NCBI GenBank assembly: GCA_903929355.1
Contig: CAIYUN010000022.1
Coordinates: 1-51,166, forward strand
Length of the DNA stretch: 51,166 bases
Direction: 5' to 3'
DNA from: an uncultured Opitutaceae bacterium
GTDB lineage: Bacteria > Verrucomicrobiota > Verrucomicrobiia > Opitutales > Opitutaceae
Numbering within the stretch: position 1 is the stretch's first letter; the number at the start of each line of letters is the position of its first letter. The notes under the pieces are model-generated. The model made no database searches. It saw nothing but the letters and a program-made list of their open reading frames with translations, and was not told where the DNA came from. This document shows positions 9,264 through 16,885 of the stretch, piece after piece. Made by a program: the position numbers and the translations under genes.

Positions 9264-10830
9264 GGGCCGTAATGAAAACCACCCGCGCGCAAAGCGCCAG
9301 TCTGGATCAGCCTTCGCCCGCCGCCGGGCGCGGCCCTCCCCGCCTCAACCCACCACCCCAACTCCCTTGCCGCCGCCGCCCGCCACCTCCAAGCCGCCCA
9401 CCATCCTCGTGGTGGACGACGATGCCGAGATCCGCTACTCCCTGAGCCGCGTGCTCTCCTCGCGATCCTGGCAGGTCGCCGAGGCCGCCAGCGGCGAGCA
9501 GGGCGTCGCGCTGGTCAAGAAAGGCCCGCCGCCCGACCTCGTTTTCCTCGATGTGCGCATGGGTGGGGGCATGAGCGGCCTCGAGGCGCTCCAACATATC
9601 CGGGCGGCCAACCCGAAGCAGCTCGTGGTGCTCATGACCGCGTTTGGCACCGCGCAGACCGCCATCGAGGCGATGAAGTTTGGCGCGTTTGACTATGTGA
9701 TGAAGCCCTTCGACCCTGCGAAGGTGCTGGCGCTCGCCGACAACGCCCTCCAGGCCCATGCCGACCTGCGGGCCGTCGGCGATTACAAGCCGACCATCAA
9801 TGCCGACGACTACCGCGAGGGAATTGTCGGCAGCTCACCGGTCATGCAGGAGGTCTTCAAGGTCATCGGCCAGGTCACCGCCAGCGATGTGACCGTGATG
9901 ATCACCGGCGAAAGCGGCACGGGCAAGGAGCTGGTCGCCCGCTCCATCTGGAAGCATTCGCACCGGGCCGCCAAACCGTTCATCGCGGTCAACTGCGCCG
10001 CCATCCCCGACAATCTGATCGAGAGTGAGCTGTTCGGCCACGAAAAGGGCTCGTTCACCGGCGCCACGGGCCAGCGTCTGGGCAAGTTTGAGCTGTGCGA
10101 CGGCGGCACCATCTTTCTCGACGAGATCGGCGACATGGCGCTCGCCACCCAGACCAAGATCCTCCGCGTCCTCCAGGCCGGCGAAATCCAGCGCGTTGGC
10201 GGCACCGAGACCATCCGGGTGGATGTGCGTATTCTCGCCGCGACCAACAAGGATCTGGAGGGGATGGTCCGGGCCAAGTCTTTCCGCGAAGATCTCTATT
10301 ACCGCCTGAATGTGGTCCGCATCAAGATGCCCCCGCTGCGCGACCGGCCCGAGGACATCCCGTCCATTGTCGAGTTCTGCCTGCAAACCTTGGTCCGGCA
10401 GCGCAAAGCCCGCGCCGCCAAACTCGCCCCGGAGGCCATGGGAGTGCTCGTCCGCCACCGTTGGCCCGGGAATGTGCGGGAGCTGGAAAATGTCATCTAC
10501 CGCAGCGCCGTCATCGCCCAGGGCGATACCATCCTGCTCAAGGACCTGCCCAATGAAATCCGCGCCGAGGCGGGCCTGCCCGCCGTCAGTGGCGGACCTC
10601 CGTTTGGGACGGCCGGAAGCGCCGAGGCTGGCGCGTCCGTGCTCACCGTCGGGGCCGCGCTGGACTTCCTGCTCGCCGAGCTCGCGCGGGGGGACGAGCC
10701 GGTGCTGGCCCGCCTCGAACGTGAGCTGCTGCCCCGGGCCTTGCAGACCGTCGACGGTGACGTGGCCAGGGCCGCGGAGCTGCTCGGTCTCACCAAGGCC
10801 GCCCTGCAAAAACGCCTCAAGGCAATTTGA
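9262..10830 (+). CDS. Sigma-54-dependent response regulator, NtrC/AtoC type, about 522 aa
   Basis: Order of domains: a proline-rich N-terminal stretch (about 25-45), a receiver domain ([16 protein letters not shown] with phospho-acceptor Asp97 in VFLDVRM), a sigma-54 AAA+ domain with Walker A GESGTGKE, the sigma-54 contact loop GSFTGA, and Walker B-like [12 protein letters not shown], and a C-terminal Fis-type helix-turn-helix ([20 protein letters not shown]). GSFTGA in place of GAFTGA is a common variant. No partner histidine kinase lies nearby. The start is uncertain: ATG at 9262 is used, an in-frame ATG lies at 9223, and the receiver domain itself begins only at about 9400, so an internal non-ATG start such as TTG 9367 is possible. 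Confidence 0.88.
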   Translation: MGRNENHPRAKRQSGSAFARRRARPSPPQPTTPTPLPPPPATSKPPTILVVDDDAEIRYSLSRVLSSRSWQVAEAASGEQGVALVKKGPPPDLVFLDVRMGGGMSGLEALQHIRAANPKQLVVLMTAFGTAQTAIEAMKFGAFDYVMKPFDPAKVLALADNALQAHADLRAVGDYKPTINADDYREGIVGSSPVMQEVFKVIGQVTASDVTVMITGESGTGKELVARSIWKHSHRAAKPFIAVNCAAIPDNLIESELFGHEKGSFTGATGQRLGKFELCDGGTIFLDEIGDMALATQTKILRVLQAGEIQRVGGTETIRVDVRILAATNKDLEGMVRAKSFREDLYYRLNVVRIKMPPLRDRPEDIPSIVEFCLQTLVRQRKARAAKLAPEAMGVLVRHRWPGNVRELENVIYRSAVIAQGDTILLKDLPNEIRAEAGLPAVSGGPPFGTAGSAEAGASVLTVGAALDFLLAELARGDEPVLARLERELLPRALQTVDGDVARAAELLGLTKAALQKRLKAI

Positions 10831-10900
10831 GCGAGGGGCTGATTTACGGCGGTTCGATTTGGCCCTTTCCCGGTTATGCTGAGCACCGCAAACTCCACTC

Positions 10901-11869
10901 ATGAAATCTCCCTGTACCCCGCTTCCCCGCCTCCTCGTCCTCACGCTGGCTCTCGTCGCCGCTTCGGCCCCGGCCGCCGTCACCCCGGCCGCCCCGCCAG
11001 TGAAAAAGATCCTCTTTTTCACGCGGTCGGTGGTCTATGAGCACTCGGTGATCAAGCGGAATGGCGGCCAACCGTCCTTTGCCATGCAGGTGCTCAACGA
11101 GCTGGGCGCAAAAAATGGCTACGTGTTTACCGAATCAAAGGATGGCAGCCTGTTCACGCCCGAATACCTCGCGCAGTTCGACGCCTATTTTTTCTACACC
11201 ACCGGCGACCTGACGGAACCGGTGGCCGTGGACAAAACCCCGCCGATGACCGCCGCCGGCAAAGCCGCACTGCTCCAGGCCGTCGCCAACGGCAAGGGCT
11301 TCATCGGCACCCACGCGGCCTCGGACACGTTTCACTCGCCGGGCAACCGGGACATCGTTGCGGCGCGCTTCACGGGTGACGGCGACAAGGCCGACGACTA
11401 CATCAAGCTGCTCGGCGCTGAGTTCATCCGGCATGGCGCGCAGCAGGCGTCCCATCTCATCGTAACCGACCCCAAGTTTCCCGGCATTAGCGGGGTGCCG
11501 GCCGATTTTCACATTCCGATGGAGGAGTGGTATGGCCTGAAGAATTTTGCGCCCGACCTCCATGTCATCCTCGTGCAGGACACCGCCGGCATGACCGGCG
11601 ATGATTACGCCCGGCCACCGTACCCGGAGACTTGGGCGCGGATGCAGGGCAAGGGGCGGGTCTTCTACACCAGCCTGGGGCATCGCGAGGACGTGTGGAT
11701 GAACCCCGCCTTTCAGTCCGTGTTGCTCGGCGGGCTCAACTGGGCCACCGGCCGCGTGGACGCCGACCTGACACCCAACCTCGACCAAGCCGCCCCCAGG
11801 GCGAATGTGCTGCCCAAACTGCCGACCGATGTGCCGGTGGTCATGAAGCCGGTCACGCCGGCCAAGTGA
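10901..11869 (+). CDS. Secreted ThuA-domain protein (glutamine-amidotransferase-like fold), 322 aa
   Basis: Residues 1-26 are a signal peptide (MKSPCTPLPRLLVLTLALVAASAPAAV). The mature part is ThuA-like: an opening strand VKKILFFTRSVVYEHS, the segment DAYFFYTTGDL, the conserved GKGFIGTHAASDTFH, and C-terminal GRVFYTSLGHREDVW then LLGGLNWATG. ThuA was named from trehalose utilisation, but secreted ThuA proteins of Verrucomicrobia and Planctomycetes have no firm function. Length fits a single ThuA domain with a short Pro/Lys tail. It starts about 70 bp after the response regulator on the same strand. Confidence 0.9.
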   Translation: MKSPCTPLPRLLVLTLALVAASAPAAVTPAAPPVKKILFFTRSVVYEHSVIKRNGGQPSFAMQVLNELGAKNGYVFTESKDGSLFTPEYLAQFDAYFFYTTGDLTEPVAVDKTPPMTAAGKAALLQAVANGKGFIGTHAASDTFHSPGNRDIVAARFTGDGDKADDYIKLLGAEFIRHGAQQASHLIVTDPKFPGISGVPADFHIPMEEWYGLKNFAPDLHVILVQDTAGMTGDDYARPPYPETWARMQGKGRVFYTSLGHREDVWMNPAFQSVLLGGLNWATGRVDADLTPNLDQAAPRANVLPKLPTDVPVVMKPVTPAK

Positions 11870-11970
11870 TGAACCGCCATCCGTCTTTTCAGCTCTGCGG
11901 CGAAGTGATCTGCGTCGATCTGCATGATTCGTGGACAATTCCGGTCCGGGACTGGATTTGACCGGCGGGT

Positions 11971-12489
11971 TCACTTCGCCGGAGCCGCGAGCACCACCGG
12001 GGTGCCCTGCAAGGCGGCGAGTTGCAAGGTGTCGCTGCTCGCCATGGCCGGGGAGGGGGCGGCCGCATGGAAAGTCGCATAGACCACACCGTGCAGGTTG
12101 GCATCGGTGACCCGGGTCGAGTCGGCCTGGTCGTTGTTGTAGCCTTGGACAATCCAGCCGGCACCGTCGGCTGCGACAATGCGGTGGGCCACATTCTCGC
12201 CGGCGTGGTTGGTGTAAACCACCAGCATCCCGGGTTGGAGCTGGGCGGCGGGCATCTGGCGGAGGACCAACACGGCGCCGTTGCCAAAAAACGGGAGCAT
12301 GGACTGGCCCTCGACCCGCACGACCGCGAGACCGGGCTTGGCGGCGGCGAGCCGGTGCGCGTCCGCGAGTGCGGTTTCAAAGGTCACGGCGGTTTGTGGG
12401 TTCTCGGCTGCATGGCTGGAGGGAATGCCGATGAGCAACAGCGAGGCGAGGGAGAGGAGGGAACGGGTGGCGGTGAAGTTCATGGCCAC
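11971..12489 (-). CDS. Exported S24/S26 peptidase-like protein (signal-peptidase fold), 172 aa
   Basis: Residues 1-27 form a signal peptide (TRSLLSLASLLLIGIPSSHA-AE). The mature region contains VRVEGQSMLPFFGNG, the Ser-Met box of signal peptidases and LexA-type proteases, followed by AVLVLRQMPAAQLQPGMLVVY and then AHRIVAADGAGWIVQGYNND. In the SipW/ER-type signal peptidases the second box has a catalytic His in a xHR motif and a third box close to GDNN; here AHR and GYNN occupy these places. So the Ser/His kind of active site may be present, while the Ser/Lys kind is not obvious. Unlike ordinary signal peptidases it has no membrane anchor beyond the signal peptide, so it is probably periplasmic. 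Substrate and activity are unknown. Confidence 0.7.
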   Translation of the reverse strand: MAMNFTATRSLLSLASLLLIGIPSSHAAENPQTAVTFETALADAHRLAAAKPGLAVVRVEGQSMLPFFGNGAVLVLRQMPAAQLQPGMLVVYTNHAGENVAHRIVAADGAGWIVQGYNNDQADSTRVTDANLHGVVYATFHAAAPSPAMASSDTLQLAALQGTPVVLAAPAK

Positions 12490-12834
12490 AGATTACGCGA
12501 ACGCCGTTTTTTTCGGTATCGAGTGCCCTCCTCAAATGGGTGTTCCGCATACCCTTATCCGTCGACGCGCAACACCCCGGGAGTGCTGGGGCCAACGCCC
12601 CAGGCGGCTGGGCAATCCTCCCCGGTCCTTGTCGGGAGTCTTTCCCGTGGGCACCCGGGAGAATCGTGCAGGTTAGAGCTTGTGGCGGGGTCGGATTTCC
12701 GGCGGCATTTCGCCATGCGATCACGCCAGCACTCCCATCTGCCCGGGCTTCAATTTTAACTTTATCCAATTATCCGTATTTATAAAAATATGGAAAAGAG
12801 TAGGCTGCGGATGTAACAACGCACAATAAACATT
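12490..12834. other. Intergenic region upstream of malQ; no gene seen
   Basis: This 345-bp stretch separates the divergent S26-like gene and malQ. Short open frames across it show no family motif. Its left two thirds are GC-rich with short self-complementary words; the last 90 bp (12745-12834) become AT-rich and hold TATAAA at 12781, 54 bp before the malQ start, a plausible promoter position. I cannot assign -35/-10 boxes with confidence. Confidence 0.4.
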
Positions 12835-14424
12835 ATGTCTAATAAAGAAAAGCCGTCGTCGATCCCGCTGGTACCGCCCTCGGCGCCGCTCTTTGGTTGG
12901 TTGCGGTCCCGCTCCGCGGGGGTCTTGCTGCATCCCACCGCCCTGCCCAATGACCAGGGTGTCGGGGTGCTCGATTCGGCCGTGGATTCGTTCTTGGAGT
13001 TTCTCCACGCCGCCGGTTTTCGCCATTGGCAGATCTGCCCGCTCGGGCCGACCGGCTATGGGGACTCCCCCTACCAATGTTTTTCCGCTTTTGCGGGCAA
13101 TCCTTACCTGATCGACCTGCGTGCGCTGGTGGCGGCTGGTCTCCTGACGGAGAGCGACCTTGAGCCGCTGCACGCCTTGCCCCGCGATCAGGTGGACTTC
13201 GGCCGGCTCTACCCGGCAAAATGGACGGCGCTTTTTCAGGTGCACGCGGCCTTCAAGGCCTGCGGACGGTCGATTCATCCCTACGGTGACTTCGCCACTT
13301 TCCGGAAGGCACAAGCGGATTGGATCGAGGCCTACAGTTTTTTCATGGCCCTCAAAGACCATTTCGGCGGCCAGCCCTGGTGGATGTGGCCGGAGGAGGT
13401 CAGCTCTCACACGCGGGCGCAGACCAGTCCCCTCCTTGCCGTGGTCGCCGACCGGGCCGAGGCTTATGTGTTCGCCCAGTACCTGTTCTTCGGCCAATGG
13501 CAGTTGGTGCGCGCCAAGGCCCGCGCGGCCGGGATCGAGGTGATTGGCGACGCGCCCATTTTCGCCGCCCCGGACAGCGCCGATGTGTGGACCCATCCGC
13601 ACCTGTTCCAGCTTGATGTCCGCACCCGGCGCCCACGGGCCGTGGCCGGCTGTCCGCCTGATTATTTCTCGGCCGACGGTCAGCATTGGGGCAATCCGCT
13701 CTACGACTGGCCGGCCCACGCCGCCGAGGGCTACGCCTGGTGGCTGGCCCGGCTGCGGGCCAATCTCGCGCTCTGTGACATCGTGCGCCTCGACCATTTC
13801 CGGGGGTTTGAGGCCTATTGGTCCATCCCGGCCGGCGCGAAAACCGCCCGGTCCGGCCACTGGGAAAACGGCCCGGGCCTTCCCTTCTTTCGCGCGGTGC
13901 ACGACGCCCTGCCCGATTGCCGGCTGATCGCGGAGGACTTGGGCGAGCTCACGCCCGGTGTGCTTGCCATGCACGAGGCCACCGGCCTGCCCGGCATGGC
14001 CGTTCTGCAATTCGCTTTCGGGGGCGGCAGCGACAATTTTTACCTGCCCCACAATGTCCGCGCCAACAGCGTCATGTACACCGGCACGCATGACAACGAC
14101 ACGTCCCTCGGCTGGTATCGCACGGCGGACGAAAAAGCGCGCGACCATGTGCGCCGTTACCTCCGGGTGGACGGCGAGGGGGTCGGCTGGGATCTCATTC
14201 GGGCCGCTTATGCGAGCGTCAGCCGTCTGGCGGTCATCCCCCTGCAGGACCTCCTGGCCTTGGGCAGCGAGGCGCGCTTCAACACGCCCGGCAAGCCCGA
14301 TGGCAACTGGCAATGGCGGTACGAGCCCCGGCAGTTGGAGAAGCTTCGCCGGGAGAGCGCCGCCTACCTCCGCGAGCTGGCCAGCCTCTACGGCCGTCCG
14401 ATCCCCGCCACCACGATTCCATGA
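12835..14424 (+). CDS. malQ: 4-alpha-glucanotransferase (amylomaltase), GH77, 529 aa
   Basis: This cytoplasmic enzyme transfers alpha-1,4-glucan segments between maltodextrins or glycogen. GH77 signatures are intact: SAGVLLHPTALPNDQGVG near the N-terminus, CPLGPTGYGDSPYQCFSAFA, DAPIFAAPDSADVWTHP, GCPPDYFSADGQHWGNPLYDW, the nucleophile region DIVRLDHFRGFEAYW (Asp), the acid/base region RLIAEDLGELTP (Glu), and the stabiliser TGTHDNDT (Asp). Length is normal for the bacterial short form. Its first 20 residues are poorly conserved. It ends before a strong hairpin with a T-tract, which should terminate it. Confidence 0.95.
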   Translation: MSNKEKPSSIPLVPPSAPLFGWLRSRSAGVLLHPTALPNDQGVGVLDSAVDSFLEFLHAAGFRHWQICPLGPTGYGDSPYQCFSAFAGNPYLIDLRALVAAGLLTESDLEPLHALPRDQVDFGRLYPAKWTALFQVHAAFKACGRSIHPYGDFATFRKAQADWIEAYSFFMALKDHFGGQPWWMWPEEVSSHTRAQTSPLLAVVADRAEAYVFAQYLFFGQWQLVRAKARAAGIEVIGDAPIFAAPDSADVWTHPHLFQLDVRTRRPRAVAGCPPDYFSADGQHWGNPLYDWPAHAAEGYAWWLARLRANLALCDIVRLDHFRGFEAYWSIPAGAKTARSGHWENGPGLPFFRAVHDALPDCRLIAEDLGELTPGVLAMHEATGLPGMAVLQFAFGGGSDNFYLPHNVRANSVMYTGTHDNDTSLGWYRTADEKARDHVRRYLRVDGEGVGWDLIRAAYASVSRLAVIPLQDLLALGSEARFNTPGKPDGNWQWRYEPRQLEKLRRESAAYLRELASLYGRPIPATTIP

Positions 14425-14473
14425 CCACCTTTTTCCCCGCCCGGCACCAGATGAATCCTCTCAAACCGTCGTA

Positions 14474-14561
14474 TTTAAACCACTAATCTTCACTAATGAA
14501 CACTAATCCCGAAGATTGGATTAGTGCACATTAGTGCATATTAGTGGTTAAAGTTTTTTTT
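14474..14561. repeat. Palindromic CACTAAT-word repeat with T-tract; probable bidirectional terminator
   Basis: The left arm starts TTTAAACCACTAATC and the right arm ends ATTAGTGGTTAAA; the arms pair over about 38 bp with a few mismatches. Each arm holds three copies of CACTAAT at 12-bp spacing. Eight T residues (14554-14561) follow directly, as in an intrinsic terminator. It lies between the convergent malQ and LysR genes. A second copy with CACTGAT words is at 33407-33485. Confidence 0.8.
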
Positions 14562-14649
14562 GGGTGGGTCATCGGCGAAGGCAACCCCCTCGTGGTCTCA
14601 AATTTCCTTCCTTCGTGAATCCGCAGTGGCACCGGGTCGGCGACCCCTA

Positions 14650-15528
14650 TCATTGGTCGGCGGCGGCCACAAAGCTCTTAACCCATTCCGTTTCTGTCCC
14701 CCTCCGCCAGATCGCGACGACGGAGATGGGCGGCGGGGCGGGACGCAACGGGAGCAGTTTCAATCGTGGCCCGGCCATGCAGGCCACCCCGCTGGAAACA
14801 ATCGCCAACCCCCGCCCGGACTCGACGGCGGCGATGAGGCTGGAGATGCTGTCGTGTTCGCCCACGAGGCGGGGTTTGACGCCCAGCGGGGCAAACAGCT
14901 GCGCCACCTGGTCATGGTGCTCGGGGTAATGCTTGCGACTGAAGGCGACGATTGGCTCGCGCACGATCTGCCCCAGACCGACGGATTTGGCTTTCGCCAG
15001 CGGATGACCGGGCGCGACGGCCACGCACACCACATACCGCGCCAGTTCCACCCAACCCAGCCCGCGCCGCAACTTGGCCGGGGGACGGATGGTGAAAGCC
15101 ACCTGCAGCTGCCCCCCGCCCAACTGGGCCAGCATCTCCGTCGTGGACAAATCGTGCAACGCAACCCGGAGGTGGGGGAACTTTTCCTGAAATTTCCGCA
15201 ACGCCTGCGGCAATATTTGCACGGTCAGCGAGGGGGCGTAACCGACATTGATCTCGCCCTCCGTCCCCTCGGCCACCGCCCGGGCTTCCGCCACCGCCTC
15301 GGCGGCGCGCGCCAGCACCGTTTGCGCTCCGGCCAGAAAAACCTTCCCGGCCGCGGTCAGCCGGACGGATTTCGCCGTGCGCTCCAACAGCGAAAATCCA
15401 ATCTCGTCCTCCAGGTCGCGGACCTGCCGGCTCAGGCCGGGCTGGGAGACATGCAGCTTTTTCGCGGCGCGGGAAACGTTTTCCTCCCCGGCCACGGCGA
15501 CGAAGTAACGGAGATGGCGCAGTTCCAT
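14650..15528 (-). CDS. LysR-family transcriptional regulator, 292 aa
   Basis: The N-terminal winged helix is typical (MELRHLRYFVAVAGEENVSRAAKKLHVSQPGLSRQ, residues 1-35; LEDEIGFSLLERTAKSVRLT follows) and the rest is the periplasmic-binding-like effector domain. The ATG at 15528 is used because it begins the canonical MELRHLRYF; the frame stays open upstream but only over the antisense of the pirin gene. It is divergent from the pirin gene with 84 bp between the starts, a common layout for a LysR regulator and its target. The inverted repeat TGCCT-N13-AGGCA at 15542-15564 is a possible binding site. Confidence 0.9.
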   Translation of the reverse strand: MELRHLRYFVAVAGEENVSRAAKKLHVSQPGLSRQVRDLEDEIGFSLLERTAKSVRLTAAGKVFLAGAQTVLARAAEAVAEARAVAEGTEGEINVGYAPSLTVQILPQALRKFQEKFPHLRVALHDLSTTEMLAQLGGGQLQVAFTIRPPAKLRRGLGWVELARYVVCVAVAPGHPLAKAKSVGLGQIVREPIVAFSRKHYPEHHDQVAQLFAPLGVKPRLVGEHDSISSLIAAVESGRGLAIVSSGVACMAGPRLKLLPLRPAPPPISVVAIWRRGTETEWVKSFVAAADQ

Positions 15529-15612
15529 GGGGCGGTGACTATGCCTGGGAGTTATGCTGAGGCAAGAAACATGGTATTTCCCAAATCGACCGTCTTGGCG
15601 CATAGTCTGGCC

Positions 15613-16308
15613 ATGATCATCACTCGCAAATCTAACGAACGCGGGCACGCCCAACACGGCTGGCTCGACAGCTATCACACCTTCAGCTTCGCCGATTACC
15701 ATGACCCGCGGTGGATGGGGTTCCGCAGTCTGCGCGTCATCAACGACGATCTGGTGATGCCGGGCATGGGGTTCGGCACCCACCCGCACCGGGACATGGA
15801 GATCATCACCTACGTTCTGAGCGGCGCGATCGAGCACCAGGACTCGATGGGCAACGGCCGCGTGATCCACGCGGGCGAGTTTCAATACATGGCCGCCGGC
15901 ACCGGGGTGCAGCACAGCGAGTTCAACCCCTCGAAAACGGAGCCGTTGCGCCTCCTTCAGATCTGGATCCAGCCGGATCAACGGGGCGTCAAACCGCGTT
16001 ACGCCGAGAAAAATCTGGCGGCCGCGGTGGCCGGCCAGTGGCACCTCGTCGCCAGCAAAGGCGGCCGCGATGGCTCCATGGCGATTCATCAGGACGCCAA
16101 CCTGGCCTTTGCGCGGCTGGACGCCGGCCAGCAGGTGGCCTACCCGCTCGCGGCCGGCCGGCATGCCTGGGTGCATGTGGCCGAGGGCGAGGTGGAGCTG
16201 AACGGCATCAAACTCCAGGGGGGCGACGCCGTCGGCGTGACCGATGAGTCGGTTCTGACGGTTTCAGCCCTCAAACCGGCCCAGATCCTCCTGTTCGACC
16301 TCAACTGA
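15613..16308 (+). CDS. Pirin-family bicupin protein, 231 aa
   Basis: The start MIITRKSNERGHAQHGWLDS, SYHTFSFADYHDPRWMGFRSL and RVINDDLVMPGMGFGTHPHRD are classical pirin/YhaK segments. The metal ligands of the N-terminal cupin are present: His57 and His59 in THPHRD, His101 and Glu103 in VQHSE. Bacterial pirins of this kind can act as quercetinases or as redox-sensitive regulators; which applies here is not known. Probably controlled by the divergent LysR regulator, and followed 30 bp downstream by a DoxX gene with which it may form an operon, a pairing also seen elsewhere among oxidative-stress genes. Confidence 0.92.
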   Translation: MIITRKSNERGHAQHGWLDSYHTFSFADYHDPRWMGFRSLRVINDDLVMPGMGFGTHPHRDMEIITYVLSGAIEHQDSMGNGRVIHAGEFQYMAAGTGVQHSEFNPSKTEPLRLLQIWIQPDQRGVKPRYAEKNLAAAVAGQWHLVASKGGRDGSMAIHQDANLAFARLDAGQQVAYPLAAGRHAWVHVAEGEVELNGIKLQGGDAVGVTDESVLTVSALKPAQILLFDLN

Positions 16309-16338
16309 TCATCCCACCACCCCGGCATCCGCCCGACC

Positions 16339-16800
16339 ATGAAAACACTGCACTTCCTTTGCCAAACCCACCGTCGTTTCGCCCCGTTGGCGGCGCGGCT
16401 GACCCTGGGCCTCGTCATGTTCCCGCACGGTGCGCAAAAGGCACTCGGTTGGTTCGGTGGCTACGGTTTCAGTGGAACGATGGGCTTTTTCACCCAGTCC
16501 ATGCACCTTCCAGCCCCGCTGGCGTTTCTGGCCATCGCGGCGGAGTTTTTAGGCTCACTCGGCCTGATCGTGGGATTGTTCAGCCGGCTGGCCGCGCTCG
16601 GGATCGCCGCCAACATGGTGGTCGCCATCCTGACCGTCCACGCCGCGAACGGATTTTTTATGAACTGGGCCGGCAACCAGAAAGGCGAGGGCTTTGAATA
16701 CCACCTGCTCGCTCTTGGCCTGGCGCTCATCGTGATGGTTCAAGGAGCGGGCGCGGCATCGCTTGACGGCCTGATCGCCCCCCGCGCCGCCAAGGCCTGA
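16339..16800 (+). CDS. DoxX-family membrane protein, 153 aa
   Basis: Four hydrophobic segments are visible at about 18-35, 60-80, 85-105 and 125-145. The DoxX-typical opening ARLTLGLVMFPHGAQKALGWFGGYGF and the later AAEFLGSLGLIVGLFSRLAALGI are clear. DoxX proteins are small inner-membrane proteins, some part of thiosulfate:quinone oxidoreductase or of redox-stress complexes; the role here is unknown. It starts 30 bp after the pirin gene and is probably co-transcribed with it. Confidence 0.88.
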   Translation: MKTLHFLCQTHRRFAPLAARLTLGLVMFPHGAQKALGWFGGYGFSGTMGFFTQSMHLPAPLAFLAIAAEFLGSLGLIVGLFSRLAALGIAANMVVAILTVHAANGFFMNWAGNQKGEGFEYHLLALGLALIVMVQGAGAASLDGLIAPRAAKA

Positions 16801-16885
16801 GGCCCAACATCGTGATGCGGGCCGGAGAGCTTGCCTTTCCTCCGGTCCGCCGGGATGGTCGCGGCTCCCCGATGGCCCGACGCGC

